This document shows, piece after piece, positions 1 through 12,253 of a stretch of 64,000 nt of DNA. This DNA comes from Corbicula japonica (taxonomy: Eukaryota > Mollusca > Bivalvia > Venerida > Cyrenidae): assembly GCA_038501625.1 (NCBI GenBank), contig JAZAYU010000052.1, forward strand, positions 3,315,955 to 3,379,954, written 5' to 3'. A program made the position numbers and the translations under genes. Within the stretch, counting starts at the first letter, position 1; each line of letters opens with the position of its first letter. A model generated the notes under the pieces. It saw only the letters and a list, made by a program, of their open reading frames with translations, ran no database searches and was not told where the DNA came from.

Positions 1-1370
1 TGTGCTAAAGATTAAAAATTGAGATTTGAGTCATTCTCACTTTTATACGTAATATTGGGGCCTTAAGGGGAAAGTTCCTTCGATCGACGCAATCTGCATC
101 TGTTCTGACACAATCTTCATCTGTTATGACGCAATCTTCATCTGTTATGACGCAATCTTCATATGTTATGACGCAATCTTCATCTGTTATGACGCAATCT
201 TCATCTGTTGTGACGCAATCTTCATCTGTTATGACGCAATCTTCACCTCTTATCTTCTTCTGTACAACCTAAAAGAAAAGAAAAAAAAACGAAATACAGC
301 ACGAAGTTAACCTTAAAAATAACCGGCTAACCAACATAATTATAAGGTAGGTGTTACGCTTTACGAATTTCAAATCTGTTTACGAATGCCAGGTTAATAA
401 CTGCTAAATTTTCATCACCAGATTCAGACCGACACCTGTACTTTACCAGCCTAGTGGTCTGTGACAGATCACCAACTGTCATGTACATTCAACGGACTCG
501 GCTAAATCCTTGAATTAAGAATCTGCACGTAGCCCAAGTTTTTCAAAGTATACCAACTGAAGAGTTTCTCAATTGTATCAGATTTAAATTGAAGTTTGTA
601 TGTTCAATCTCAGCCTGATTGTATTGTGACAGTTTGCTCACCGTTTGCCTCAGTCAATAGACTCAGTTAAAATCTGTGCTGAAAATTATTACTTGAGATT
701 TGAAACCGGTCTCGAATTTCAAGCATTTCAGACAATCAGATCCTTTTAATTTGAGATTGATTTCCATTCTCAGTTTACAATCTTGAAGTCTGAATAATTC
801 TTATTAATTTCCACCTACATATAATTGTTGACCGCTTGCCTCAGTCAATAGACTCAGTTAAAATCTGTGCTGAAAATTATTATTTGAGATTTGAAACCAG
901 TGTCAAATTTCAAGCATTTCAGACAATCAGATTTTTTAGATTTGAGACTGATTTCCATTCTCAGTTTTACAATCTTGAAGCCTGAATAATTCTTATTAAT
1001 TCCACCTACATATTGTAACTGTACATACACACACCTAAGTGCATACGGGAAAGGTTAGATATTGCCTTTTATGGTAACTATCGGTGGACATTGCAATCTT
1101 CTTCTGTTGCTCAGGATATCAGCACTATACAGGCAGTTTGAAGGTGGTTTGAAGACTCGTCTGCAAAAATCTACGTATAATTAAAATCATTTGTGGACAC
1201 ATCCGGCGTTTCAATACGCTACCGGTATAAATTTTTGGAAGCTGCACCTAACATATAGACGCATTTGTTTTAAACGAAATGTAGATTAAAAGAGACAAGA
1301 AACTATTACATTATATTTTCTTGACACTCAGATACAAAAGTCTATGTCCATCAAGTATATTCATTCAAAA
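1..1370. repeat. Partial copy of the minisatellite-rich module (B0)
   Basis: This stretch matches the module that follows block A at about 7360-8660: the same 21-bp minisatellite, the same text around TAAAAATAACCGGC, and the same closing part ending in GTATATTCATTCAA. At about 1367 it passes directly into block A, whereas the copy at 8660 continues into unrelated sequence. It is therefore the tail of a further tandem unit lying mostly left of the window. No gene is visible in it. Confidence 0.75.
104..255. repeat. 21-bp minisatellite
   Basis: About seven tandem copies of a unit close to TCTGTTATGACGCAATCTTCA. The same array recurs at 7535-7755 and 23930-24110, with degenerate versions at 6810-6920 and 23225-23340. 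Units abut without unique spacers. Confidence 0.9.
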
Positions 1371-1723
1371 TTGCCACTGGGGGTTTAAACCAGGTTCTAG
1401 GGTGCACCAACCTCACACTTGCCCCAACAGGTTCTCGTATCACAAAGCAAGTACAAGTTGTCTTGGTGAAATAACAAATGCTTAGATGAGCAATTTAACA
1501 TAAATAAAGATGTCGTGGAAGCCAATCCTGACAAAATCTTTATGCCATGAATAGAAGAAAAGAATCTGCCTCTCGATATTTTACATGAGATACGTTGTTG
1601 TTGGTTAAGACAGTGAATTTTCTGAATGAATGCGAGTGGATGCAGCCAGCTTGCCTCCTGCAAATGATTACACGTCATATAGCTTGATTGATGTATTGGC
1701 TATTAAGTGTGTCATTATTAATT

Positions 1724-1728
1724 AAAAA
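1724..1728 (-). terminator. RNA polymerase III terminator of tRNA-Thr copy 1
   Basis: On the minus strand a run of five T lies 18-22 nt after the tRNA discriminator base, the usual Pol III stop. Confidence 0.7.
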
Positions 1729-1745
1729 GAATGAGTGGCTCCAGA

Positions 1746-1818
1746 AGGCTCCAGGGGGGATCGAACCCCCGACCTCCTGTTTACTAGACAGGCGCTCTAA
1801 CCACTGAGCTATGGAGCC
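1746..1818 (-). tRNA. trnT(agt): tRNA-Thr (anticodon AGT), copy 1
   Basis: Read on the minus strand, a 73-nt cloverleaf fits fully. It has a 7-bp acceptor stem (GGCTCCA with TGGAGCC), a D arm with AGTGGTTA, an anticodon arm CCTGT-CTAGTAA-ACAGG, a five-base variable region and a T arm GGGGG-TTCGATC-CCCCC. The anticodon AGT reads threonine ACU/ACC codons after A34 is edited to inosine. No intron and no encoded CCA, as expected for a nuclear gene. Internal A and B boxes are intact and a run of five T follows the 3' end. Confidence 0.96.
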
Positions 1819-3735
1819 TGTACATTTTTAGCCTTCCTTTTCATAAATTTATACAAAACCAGGTTTCGGTTTTGGATATTGTACATACAGATAGGTATGT
1901 TCAGTTACGAGTGTTAGCTTAAAGCCATATCTTAAATTATGCGAAAAAAGCAATGCACTCGAATGTGTATTTTTAATTCAAAAGAAGTCCGTTTAAACAA
2001 ACAAAAAACAACAACAATGAACCTAATTTCTGATGATAATCAAATCTTGTATATAGATAAACATTGTATTTTTCCACCATCTCTGAGTTTTATTTTTGAC
2101 ATGGTGTTGTCGTATGGCGATACAGTCATCAGCGTTTTCGGGAAAATAAACATGTCGTCTGCGTCTGCATACGGTTATGTTTATGTTTGAAAAATAACGA
2201 CTTAAAGCGCCGTTGTATATTCAGTCATATGATTGTTATGATGATCAAAATGGAAAAAGTGATCTTTGAAGTAATAGTTTTCTGCTTGCTACATTAAAAC
2301 AATAACAAAAGAATTGTGTAAATTGCATGTGCTTGTAAGTGAAATTAATGAATTTTGTTAAATTCTGTAGGTTTGTAATTTTAACAAATTGGAGATTAAC
2401 CAACTGTCCACACGATTCTTGATGATATCCATCATGGAATCAACTGGTGAATATATTGCTGCATTGTCTAACCTGAACCCCTAGGTCCTCTTGCACTGAG
2501 GGAGCCTAGCTAATGGCTAATGTGCTATAGTGCAGTAGTACTCACCATGCAAGCTATGTTACAAAGCAGATTAGCATGCTGCAGAGGGTGATTAATAGCC
2601 AAAGGGTACATAACAATCATTTTTATGAAAATAATTTCCCTTTTCATATCGTGAAAGTAGTGCATACCCAAACTCTAAAAGATAAACATTTTTAAAAGTC
2701 AGATTAGAAAGAATACACTAAATGGTTGTTATAACATACATATCATTTTTACTAAATATAGTGTATTTAAAAATATGATAATGCTGGAAAATACTATTGT
2801 ACATCTCCATTTTAAAATATCTGAATCAATACTTAAATCATTGTTTCAGGGTTTAGCAGGAAGCTATTGTATCTAGAATAATTTTTTTCAATATGAATTG
2901 TCTATTGTTTATTTGAGTTTAATGCGCGATCCATACAAACAAGACATAAAAAGCTAATGTCTGAGCTTTAAGCCTTCACGTGATATCGATCTTACCACAG
3001 TGTAGATCAAGATCAGCCGACGCATCTGCGCTGTTCACTTTTACATTCATTAAGTTATTTCTGACCAAGAAGCGACCAGTATAACCCGGATCAGGATGTT
3101 CCGGATGATCGGGATGAAAACCGGTAGCACTTGTAACTGAAAAATAAACATTAGCCCATTACAAACTAATATAACCGATTATGTTTAAAGGCTGATCTGG
3201 GTCTACACCGGATCTGGAACTCAAAATCTTACCACTTTAATGGTTAACAGTCATTAATATGTATCATGCTCCTCCTAAAAGAATCATAGTATTTATTGAA
3301 AATGGTGTATCCGAAATTGTATTGGAAAACACTTTATCCGAAACCTATTCAACTAGGCTTTATCGCGATTTCTCTCAGATGCTATCGATCCATTGAAAAT
3401 GAATAACATAAATTGATTATTTTCTGTCAAACTTAGTTGTTAGGCTAAATGACTAACGGATGAACAACAAATTTCGAAAATCACATTTGCTTTATTAAAG
3501 TATCTCGTTCGCCATTAGTTGCCATGTGTCTGACCCTTTGCGAAGCTATCAAGGTGCAGGTAATCCGGACTACGATCATAAATTTGTTTGTCGTTAAATA
3601 CCATTATGCACAAAATGATAATAAAAATACCACATAAAAAGCATATCAAGATTTTTTTTTCAAATCTTACATTAAACTCCACGTCATTCGCCTTTGCCCT
3701 AGATCATAAATCTAACTCCACGTAATTTGTCATTT

Positions 3736-3880
3736 CCCAATATCATAAAACTAAGATTTGAGACCAGTCTCAAACTTCAAGGATGTGATTGGCTGAAATG
3801 GCGAATGTTCCCCATTCAGCCAATCAGAATTTTGAGATTTGAGACTGGTCTCCAATCTTAGTTTTATGATAATTTTGGGC
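3736..3880. repeat. Palindromic repeat R2, copy in block A1
   Basis: A long imperfect inverted repeat. The left arm starts CCCAATATCATAAAACTAAG and runs to GATTGGCTGAAATGGCGA; the right arm reads CATTCAGCCAATCAGAAT and ends TTTTATGATAATTTTGGGC. It belongs to the intronic family seen at 32187, 40461, 54737 and 59196, and so looks like a non-autonomous foldback or MITE-type element. Confidence 0.8.
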
Positions 3881-4671
3881 TCTTATTATTTTGAGTCACG
3901 AAAAATGTAGGTTATAAGATATGCCTAACGTTTACTGTGATTTATCCAAAAAGAACCCTAAATATTTGGTGAATTGATTCGAATACTGCACTTTCAAATT
4001 GGTAATGCCTTGAAATTGAATACTTTATCGATTAAGGTCTTGCTACTTATACTTTAACGGTAAGTAACGACAACAACTGAAACGCGGTTAAATAAATCCA
4101 TTCGCGATTTCAAAAAATGGTTAATAATTTCAACTCCCATCTTTTATTTTGTCGCAACAACAATGCAGAGTAATTTTAATTTGATTTCACTGTAATGTAT
4201 TTGCAATATTTAACTTGTAGGATACTGTATCTTATTTGATTTTCCCTCTGCGTTTTAAGGGCTTGGGACCTTTTGTAAAGCACATGTGACAAGTCATATA
4301 CATAACAAACTTAAATGCCAACTAATTTGCTGTTGTATCCGTGCATTTTATATCTGTTTTAAATTTGTTTATGACTTAAAACATGATCTTTACAAGCCGC
4401 ATTAAAAATCTAGAATCCCACGGACGTCACAAGTAATGAGACAATAGGGTAGCACTCCTCAGACCGAAGTCCGAGGTTTAACATACTGGCTATTGGGTCC
4501 GAAGACCTACTACCCTCAGTCGCACCATAACGCGCCCATTGTGTTGCCAGAGGCTCAGGTTTGAAAGGTCAACATTACATCAGTGTGACGGGATTCTTTG
4601 TTTTAAGTCCACCAGCGGACTCGGATATGTGTTTGGTTCGTACCCAGTCGTGCAAATGTATAGTCGGTATT

Positions 4672-4897
4672 TACCTTACACCTTACCTTAAACCTTACCT
4701 AAGACCTTACCATACACCTTACCTAAGACCTTTCTATACACCTTACCATACACCTTACCTTACACCTTGCCTAAGACCTTACCTAAGACCTCACCATACA
4801 CCTTACCTAAGACCTTATCATACACCTTACCTTACACCTTACCTAACACCTCACCCAACACCTTACCTAACACCTTACCATACACCTTACCTACGAA
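4672..4897. repeat. 12/24-bp minisatellite (CCTTACCxxAxA family)
   Basis: Tandem units such as CCTTACCTAAGACCTTACCA. Because the unit is a multiple of three, an open frame reading TPYLRPYHTPYL passes through it, but this is a by-product of the repeat and not a supported gene. The second copy is at 19618-19850. Confidence 0.9.
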
Positions 4898-5027
4898 GAA
4901 ATAAAAAAAATAAAAAAAGGAAAACCTACCAAACCTACCAAACCTTGCTTCATCTGTAATCTTCTTCTGTGAAACTGAAACAAAGAGAAAACAAAAACAA
5001 AACACAATGTCCTTACACGTCAATCCT

Positions 5028-5455
5028 CTCACTCACTCACTCACTCACTCACTCACTCACTCACTCACTCACTCACTCACTCACTCACTCACTCACTCAC
5101 TCACTCACTCACTCACTCACTCACTCACTCACTCACTCACTCACTCACTCACTCACTCACTCACTCACTCACTCACTCACTCACTCACTCACTCACTCAC
5201 TCACTCACTCACTCACTCACTCACTCACTCACTCACCTCTCATTCACGCACTAACTCACTCACACACTCACTCACTCACTAACACACTCAACCTCTCACT
5301 CACTCACTCACTAACTCACTCACTCACTCACTCACTCAACCTCTCACTCACGCACTCACTCACTCACTCACTCACTCACTCACTCAACCTCTCACTTACT
5401 CACGCACTTCATCCATCCATCCATCCATCCATCCATCCATCCATCACTCATCTCT
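5028..5455. repeat. (TCAC)n array with (ATCC)n tail
   Basis: More than 200 bases of uninterrupted TCAC tetranucleotides, then interrupted TCAC with AACC and GCAC variants, then ATCC units near 5412-5445. The equivalent array in block A2 (19975-20450) differs in length and in interruptions, including CCCA variants, as expected of a fast-changing microsatellite. Confidence 0.97.
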
Positions 5456-5941
5456 TACTCACGCACTCAATCAATCTTTCATTACTCAATAAATCACTCA
5501 TCACTCATCTCTCACTCACGCACTCTCTATCTATTTATCTATTTTTCCTTTCTCGCTTTACCTTTCTTTCTTTTTCGCTATCTATTTAACTTTCTCTCGT
5601 CCTTGTTTTCTATCTATCTTTCCCAAGTTCATTCTTTGTGTGTTTATTAGTTTTTGATTATTTTTTTAATTCGTTTTGTTTCTTTCCTTCTTAATTTAAT
5701 TCCTAATTTACATTGTGTTTTTTTACTTTCTTAATTTCATTCTCAATTTCATTCTTTGTGTTTTTTCTTTCCATATTAACTAAATTCATTTTTTCTTTAT
5801 TTTTTTTCCTTATTTAATTTTTCTTTCCTTCTTTCCTAAATTCATTTTTTCTTTCCTTCTTTCCTTAATTCATTTTTTCTTTCCTTCTTTCCTTAATTCA
5901 TTATTTTTATTTCTTTCTTTTATTCTCTCCTTTCCCTCTCT

Positions 5942-5979
<38 letters not shown>

Positions 5980-5985
5980 AATCAG
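5456..5985. repeat. Pyrimidine-rich low-complexity tract
   Basis: Almost pure C/T on the plus strand, with TTTCCTTC and ATTCATTTTTTC motifs, ending in a (TC)n run at about 5934-5975. No gene. The counterpart is about 20451-20998, where the (TC)n run is longer. Confidence 0.85.
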
Positions 5986-6027
5986 GTACACTCTCATCAC
6001 TCACTTACACACTCATTACTCACACAC

Positions 6028-6155
6028 ATCACTCACTCACTCACTCACTCACTCACTCACTCACTCACTCACTCACTCACTCACTCACTCACTCACTCAC
6101 TCACTCACCCACTCACACACTCACGCACTCACTCACACACTCACTCACTCACACA
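6028..6155. repeat. (CACT)n microsatellite
   Basis: A second CACT array, with ACAC interruptions at its end, followed by A-rich sequence. The counterpart at 21047-21130 is shorter. Confidence 0.93.
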
Positions 6156-6766
6156 CTCAAAAACAAGAAAGAAAAATAAAAACCTTGGTTTGGTGCGGGT
6201 TCGCTTCCAGCTGGAGGCACTTTCATTTGATCTTCAGCTGTAATCTGTTATCTTCTTCTGTTAAACTGAAACACAAAAGAAAACAAAATACAATACAATT
6301 CCCTTAAGTGTGATTCGACAAAACTCATTATCAAAAATATGTCTTTAAAGAACTGACATTTAAATTAATGCTTAATTTTACTTTAAAGACGAATTTGTAA
6401 ATGATATCAGATTCATACAGAGGTCTGTAGGTTTAATACAAGCCTGGTGGTATTACGGACAGTGTGTTGACAACTTGACTTTCCAGTCAACAGACCCCGA
6501 AGTATGTTGACATGAATTCAGTTTATGTGTGTGAAGTAAGTTAGAGCTAACTACATTCAACAGACTATGTTCGAATCCGTTGAAGGGCAAGTCCGACTTA
6601 GTATACAGACTGAAGAATTTCTCGCTTGTATCAGATTTTAACTGAGGTCTGTAGATTAAATATCAGCCTGATTGTATATTCTCTACTTGCCTCGGTTAAC
6701 AGAATCGGTAGATTTATGTAAACATGTAATCTATATCAACCGATTTGTTATTGTAAAGACATAATT

Positions 6767-8660
6767 ATGAGTCAAATGTTTACTATTACCTTAAGTGGAA
6801 TCTTCAGTCGAACGACGCAATCTTCAGCTGTTATGACGCAGTTTTCATCTGTTATTGCGCAGTTTTCATCTGTTATGATGCAGTCTTCATCTTTTATGAA
6901 ATTATGACCCAGTCTTCATATGTTATCTTCTTCTTTACAACTTAAAACAAAACAAAGAATGAAAAACAACATAACGTTAACCTTAAAAATAACCGGCGAC
7001 GGCAATTAACAAGGTATTGTAGTTGCTACGTTTATAAAATATCTGATAAAGAATGTCAGCTAAGTAAGTGCTGAATTGTCATCACCAGAGTCAGACCGAC
7101 GCTTGAAGGTTTAATCACAGCCAAGTGATTTGTGACTGACCGCTCACCACCTGTCTTATGCATTCAAAAGACTCAGTTAAAATCCCTTAACTAGGAACCT
7201 ACATGTAGCCCAAGTTCTTCAAAGTATATCAACTGAAGAGTTTCTCAATTGCTCAATATTGATTTAAACTGAGGTCTAGGTTCAATCCCTGCCTGATTGT
7301 ATTGTGACAGTTTACTTACACCACTTGCCTCAGTTCATAGAATCAGTTAAATCTGTGCTGATGATTAAAAATTGAGATTTGAGTCATTCTCAGTTTTGTA
7401 CGTAATATCGGGGCCTGATTAATTCTTACTTATTTCCACCTACATGTAATTGAAAATACACATAAGAAGAGTTATTTTAGAGACATAATAATGAGTCACA
7501 TGTTTACTATTACCTAAAGAGGAAAGTTCCTTCGATCGACGCAATCTTTATCTGTTATGACGCAGTCTTCACACCTGTTAGGAAGCAATCTTCATCTGTT
7601 ATGACGCAATCTTCATCTGTTATGACGCAATCTTCATCTGTTATGACGCAATCTTCATCTGTTATGACGCAATCTTCATCTGTTATGACCCAATCTTCAC
7701 ATGTTATGACGCAGTCTTCATCTGTTATGACACAATCTTCGTCTGTTATCTTCTTCTGTACAAACTAAAAGAAAGGAAAAAAACGAAATAACAGCACAAA
7801 GTTAACTTTAAAAATAACCGGCGAACCAACATATAAGGTAGGTGTTACGCTTTACGAATTTCAAATCTGTTTACGAATGCAAGGTAAGTAATTGCTAAAT
7901 TGTCATCACCAGGTTCAGACCGACGCCTGTACAATACCAGCCTAGTGGTCTGTGACAGCTCACCACCTGTCATGTACATTCAACAGACTCAGCTAAATCC
8001 TTGAATTAAGAATCTGCATGTAGCCCAAGTTCTTCAATGTATATCAACTGAAAAGTTTCTCAATTGTATCAGATTTAAATTGAAGTTTGTATGTTCAATC
8101 TCAGCCTGATTGTATTGTGACAGTTTGCTTACCGCTTGCCTCAGTCAATAGACTCAGTTAAAATCTGTGCTGAAAATTATTATTTGAGAGTTGAAACCAG
8201 TGTCAAATTTCAAGCATTTCAGACAATCAGATTTTTTAGATTTGAGACTCCTTTCTCAGTTTTACAATCTTGAAGTCTGAATAATTCTTATTAATTTCCA
8301 CCTACATATAACTGTACATACACACACCTAAGTGCATACGGGAAAGGTTTACTATTACCTTAAACGGTACCTTCCGGTGGACGATGCAATCTTCTTCTGT
8401 TGCTCAGGATATCAGCACTATACAGGCAGTTTGAAGGTGGTTTGAAGACTCGTCTGCAAAAATCAACGTATAATTAAAATCATTTTGGACACATCCGGCG
8501 TGTCAATACGCTACCGGTATAAATTTTTGGAAGCTACACCTGACATATAGACGCATTTGTTTTAAAAGAAATGTAGATTTAAAAGAGACAAGAAACTATT
8601 ACATTATATTATCTTTACACTCAGATACAAAAGTCTATGTCCGTCAAGTATATTCATTCA
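6767..8660. repeat. Minisatellite-rich module B, copy 1
   Basis: Matches 23181-24745 and, for its last part, 1-1370. Internally it is made of two diverged tandem modules, each with a 21-bp minisatellite, then a stretch with TAAAAATAACCGGC, then sentences on the pattern CAGACTCAGTTAAAATC and CAGCCTGATTGTAT. The end of block A (about 6225-6765) looks like another member. No gene is seen. Confidence 0.8.
7535..7755. repeat. 21-bp minisatellite, module B1
   Basis: About ten units close to TCTGTTATGACGCAATCTTCA with a few variants (GACCCAATC, GACACAATC). Confidence 0.9.
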
Positions 8661-10345
8661 ATCCTTGATCCTTCAGAAACATAACATATCTCGTGCAGAA
8701 AGTGCTTATGTATAAACGTTAACCAGGGCTTTCAATTATCAGAATATGTCTTAACGTGTAAAAATAACTGTTATTGCTCTCCTACACATCTGATAGAAGT
8801 TGAAAGATGGTGGCATATGACTTAATTATATCTGAAGTTAAAATGATGTTTACAAATTTGAAAAGAGATTCTTGCCATATAAATACCTTGTCCCTGGCGC
8901 ACTCTCTTCTGCCACTGCTGTGCTGAGAACAGAATGTACACGTTGTTTACGTCCCGCGTTCTTCACAATATTGTCACATATCCAGCATAGACTTATTTGT
9001 ACAGTTAATTCAAACGTATGTTGTTGTTGATATTTTTTTCGTAAAAAATAATCGGAAGATTTTGGTCGTGATCTTATTTAAAGTTTTACAATTTTACTTG
9101 AAATTCACAAACATATACAATCCGCTTACATCATATTTCACATTCAATCCTAGGAATGTATGTTGTGCAAGAATGCCCACATCCTGGAGCTAAAATGCGG
9201 TATTCTTCTCGATACCGCTATTATTTCTCAATCAAACAGTGAGAAAGATCATTTGAATGAAAAGGAAGTATGTCAATAAAATATGCTATATTTACTTTCT
9301 GCTCGCATTCAATAAAAACTATTAAATGCACGAATTTGTCGTTATCTAAATATCTCGTAAGTCATCATGTGGTGGTAAGATAATACGTAAACAATTTTTG
9401 TCAGGCAGCTTCATTCGTGACATTTTCAAGGAAAGTGATCGCTTTGCCTGTTCGTCCTTCCGCCGACATACTTCATATCCTACGAATATTATATCGGCGC
9501 AGCTCCGTTTTTTCCAAATTATTTCCAACTTAAACAATATTACTCGATTATGAGACTTCTCATACACTACTTCAATATTGTTTGCAGATTTTAAGATTAT
9601 GAAAACAAGAGATTTTATAAATTTTGACAAATTTTGACATGACTATAATTGAGGATAAGCGGAGCCAAGTTTTCCGATACCTAGAAAGGAAGGTTCTAAA
9701 TATTCTATGGTAGATCAAGTCAAGATGTTTAAAATACATTAAAAACCCTAAGTAACCGTCTTTTTCTAAACTTAATAATGATTTTCAACGTTCAACATCT
9801 AAAAAGCAGTGAATGTAACCGACGTTAAAAGTGTAAATATTTTCGGACGGTAAACAAATTCTGATGTTTTTCTCCATACACAGTGTTTATCTTACTTACA
9901 CAGTAAACCCATCACTAATGTTGACTCTAGGCTCGGAACATTAGCTTTCATTTATTTAATGCAACTTTATTCAAGTTGAAACATTAATAGTGGCATACAA
10001 TTTTCTAGATTCAAAAATGAGGTAAGGTACATGTATTTGGAGTGCTTATAATTGCATCACTTCTGTTTTAAAGGAAATAGTTAAAATCAAGAGTGATAGA
10101 ATAGTCCAAAACCTGCTATAAAATCCCCACAAAATATCCCAGAATGCAGGATTTGGCATATAGATTTTCAAAATTTTCCCGGGAAGCATGCCCCCCGGAC
10201 CACTGTAGATTAGTAAGGCCTCTTTCACATTCATTTGGGCCGCTGGCAATATTATATATTGAGAACCTCGAAAGGGACTGATTTTCTAGCTTACTTACAA
10301 AAAAAGTATGACTCGCTGAGTTGATTCCGTCCCTGGTAGATCAAG
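8661..10345. other. Non-duplicated spacer without recognised gene
   Basis: Sequence found only once in the window. Short open frames at 9346-9630 and 10046-10249 (minus) lack recognisable domains, splice context or codon bias, and are not called. Around 10180-10200 there is a small inverted repeat, CCCGGGAAGCATGCCCCCCGG, resembling the termini of other mollusc repeats. Confidence 0.6.
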
Positions 10346-10365
10346 ATCAGCTGACACATCTGGAT

Positions 10366-10690
10366 CTAGACTGGTCACTTTTCCGTCAGAAATAACCTAA
10401 TGAATCTGGATCTACACTGGTCACTTTTCCGTCAGAAATAACCTAATGAATCTGGATCTACACTGGTCACTTTTCCGTCAGAAATAACCTAATGAATCTG
10501 GATCTACACTGGTCACTTTCCCGTCAGAAATAACCTAATGAATCTGGATCTACACTGGTCACTTTTCCGTCAGAAATAACCGAATGAATCCAGATCTACA
10601 CTGGTCACTTTTCCGTCAGAAATAACCTAATGAATCTGGATCTACACTGGTCACTTTTCCGTCAGAAATAACCTAATGAATCTAAAAGTG
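10366..10690. repeat. 46-bp minisatellite derived from a MITE arm
   Basis: Seven tandem copies with a spacing of exactly 46 bases (for example 10401, 10447, 10493) of a unit containing TGAATCTGGATCTACACTGG and TCACTTTTCCGTCAGAAATA. The unit is one arm and the central spacer of the double-hairpin MITE found throughout the introns, so the array probably arose by local amplification of a MITE fragment. Confidence 0.9.
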
Positions 10691-10698
10691 ACACTATA

Positions 10699-10726
10699 CA
10701 CTACTCAAAAGTTCTAAACCGCCACT
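10699..10726 (+). repeat. Left terminal inverted repeat of the Tc1-like element
   Basis: 28 bp, beginning CACTACTC and ending CCGCCACT. Differs from the right end at position 5 only. Confidence 0.93.
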
Positions 10727-10968
10727 TATTAAAAATAGAATAACTTGAAAACCGTTTCACCTACAAATACGAAAATTTGTATGGTAGTCAAGTACAAGTT
10801 ACAGAATCATATTTTTCCCATACCGAAGCCACTTTTAACAATGTGAGGTGAATCGGAACGGAAGTGGCTATTTCGATAAAATGAGCACGAAATTCCCGTG
10901 CAAGCTTCACATGTTTTTGTCTTCGTTTCATTTGTTATTGATGTTAAGACATACGAAAAACACAAAAC

Positions 10969-12074
10969 ATGGCGAGAATGTCGCTTGAAGAACGCGGTAT
11001 TGCAGTTGGAATGATCGAAGCTGGTACCTCTGTAAGGCAGGTATGTCAATTATCAATTGTTCAGTCGCATTGTTATCATTAAAAAGTAGTCAAGTTAAGT
11101 TTTATTTACTGTCTTTATTTGTACCTTTGATTCAGGTTGCTAGAAGATTCCACAGGCACCATTCTACCATCCATCAACTGATTGAAAAATACCGACGGAC
11201 CGGAAGTGTGATGGATATTCGGCGGCGTCCGCAGCATAGAGTTACCTCTAGAAGGCAAGACCGGCACATTGTTGTTTCCCACCTACGAAACCGGTTCCAC
11301 ACTGCAGCTGCTACGGCTCGTGTAAATGTTGGAAACCACAACCGCGCCATAAGCTCACAGACAGTCCGAAACCGTCTGAGAGAAGTTGAGTTACGGGCTA
11401 GACGTCCACGAAAAGTCTTTAAATTGTCAGTCAGACACCGTACAGCACGTTTGGCCTGGGCACGACATAACCTGCGACTCACACAGGCGGATTGGGCCAA
11501 TGTTTTGTTTGTTGACGAAACGCGTATCTCTTTGCAAGGCAACGACGGACGCTCACGTGTGTATCGCAGGCGCGGGGAGAGAAATGCTGAATGTTGCTTG
11601 GTTGAAGTCGACCAGTACCGCGGTGGTTCGATCATGTTTTGGGCTGGAATTTCAATGCACACACGTACAATACTTGTTCAGATCGATGGAAATTTAAACG
11701 CACAATGGTACCAACATGAAATCATTCAGCCTGTGTAAATTCCACATATTCAAGAATACCGCGGTATGTGCTTAGCACAAGATGCCCCATGGCATGTTGC
11801 ACGTGCAACCCTTAACATGCTGGCAGCTAACCGTGTTCGTACGATCCCGTGGCCCGCGGCAAGTCCCGACCTAAATCCCATTGAAAATGTGTGGGACTGG
11901 TTGAAAAGGGAGGTTCGACGCCAGCCACAACCAGGCAATCTGCAGGAGCTATCACGTCTGGTTGCCCGTGTATGGCACACTGTTCCACAGCGGTACCTGT
12001 TAAACTGTGTCAGGTCAATGAGACGTCGCTGCCAGGCTGTCATTGCAGCTGGTGGTGGCCACATTCCGTATTAA
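10969..12074 (+). pseudogene. Tc1-like DDE transposase, two exons, interrupted by a stop
   Basis: Exon 1 (10969-11040) starts MARMSLEERG and exon 2 (11136-12074) continues VARRFHRHHSTIHQLI, a helix-turn-helix typical of Tc1/Tc3 transposases. The 95-nt intron has GT/AG ends and joins in frame. The DDE domain shows the first Asp in VLFVDETR (about residue 151), a second Asp in AQDAPWHVAR (about 240) and Glu in SPDLNPIENVW (about 274). The total of about 336 codons fits the family. Two lesions are seen: an in-frame TAA at 11736-11738 between the first and second Asp, and one codon missing after the second Asp, where relatives read DNARPH, so the spacing is DD33E instead of DD34E. Function in cut-and-paste transposition is known for the family; this copy is probably inactive. 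Confidence 0.92.
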
Positions 12075-12253
12075 GCTAAAACTGTGATTTTCCCATTTTG
12101 GGGTCCGTTACGTTTACGTCAATTTTTGTATGTTATATTAATATGATTTGAAGAAAATGTTTGAATAAACGTGAGAATATTATTGATTTGCAAGTTATAA
12201 TAGAAAACAAATCATTCCTCATTTTCTTTACAATAAAAAATAGACATGTCTCT

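Larger units (their letters stand above)
1371..6766. repeat. Segmental duplication, block A copy 1
   Basis: About 5.4 kb that reappears in the same orientation at 16317-21739, starting at TTGCCACTGGGGGTTTAAAC and ending at TTATTGTAAAGACATAA. Differences are scattered single bases plus length changes in the simple repeats. It contains a tRNA-Thr gene, a palindromic repeat and tetranucleotide arrays. The left boundary lies in a dispersed repeat of about 100 bp, another copy of which is at 51095-51190. Apart from the listed items nothing gene-like is seen at 1819-3735 or 3881-4670. Confidence 0.92.

Noticed and set aside
104..255. Regular short repeats that could resemble a CRISPR array
   Set aside because: The units are contiguous 21-bp minisatellite copies without unique spacers, in an animal genome.
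4561..4959. 132-aa frame with TPYLRPYHTPYL, and its copy at 19509
   Set aside because: Product of a minisatellite with unit length divisible by three, in a duplicated repeat block.
4969..5589. 206-aa and 91-aa frames of LTHS repeats, and similar ones at 19917-20593
   Set aside because: They are direct translations of a TCAC tetranucleotide array, open in several frames; no splice or codon evidence.
10046..10249. 67-aa minus-strand frame with YSGPGGMLPGKILKI
   Set aside because: Looks like translation of a palindromic repeat end (CCCGGGAAGCATGCCCCCCGG); no gene context.
11174..11662. 162-aa minus-strand frame inside the transposase
   Set aside because: Antisense shadow of the transposase exon; no domain.
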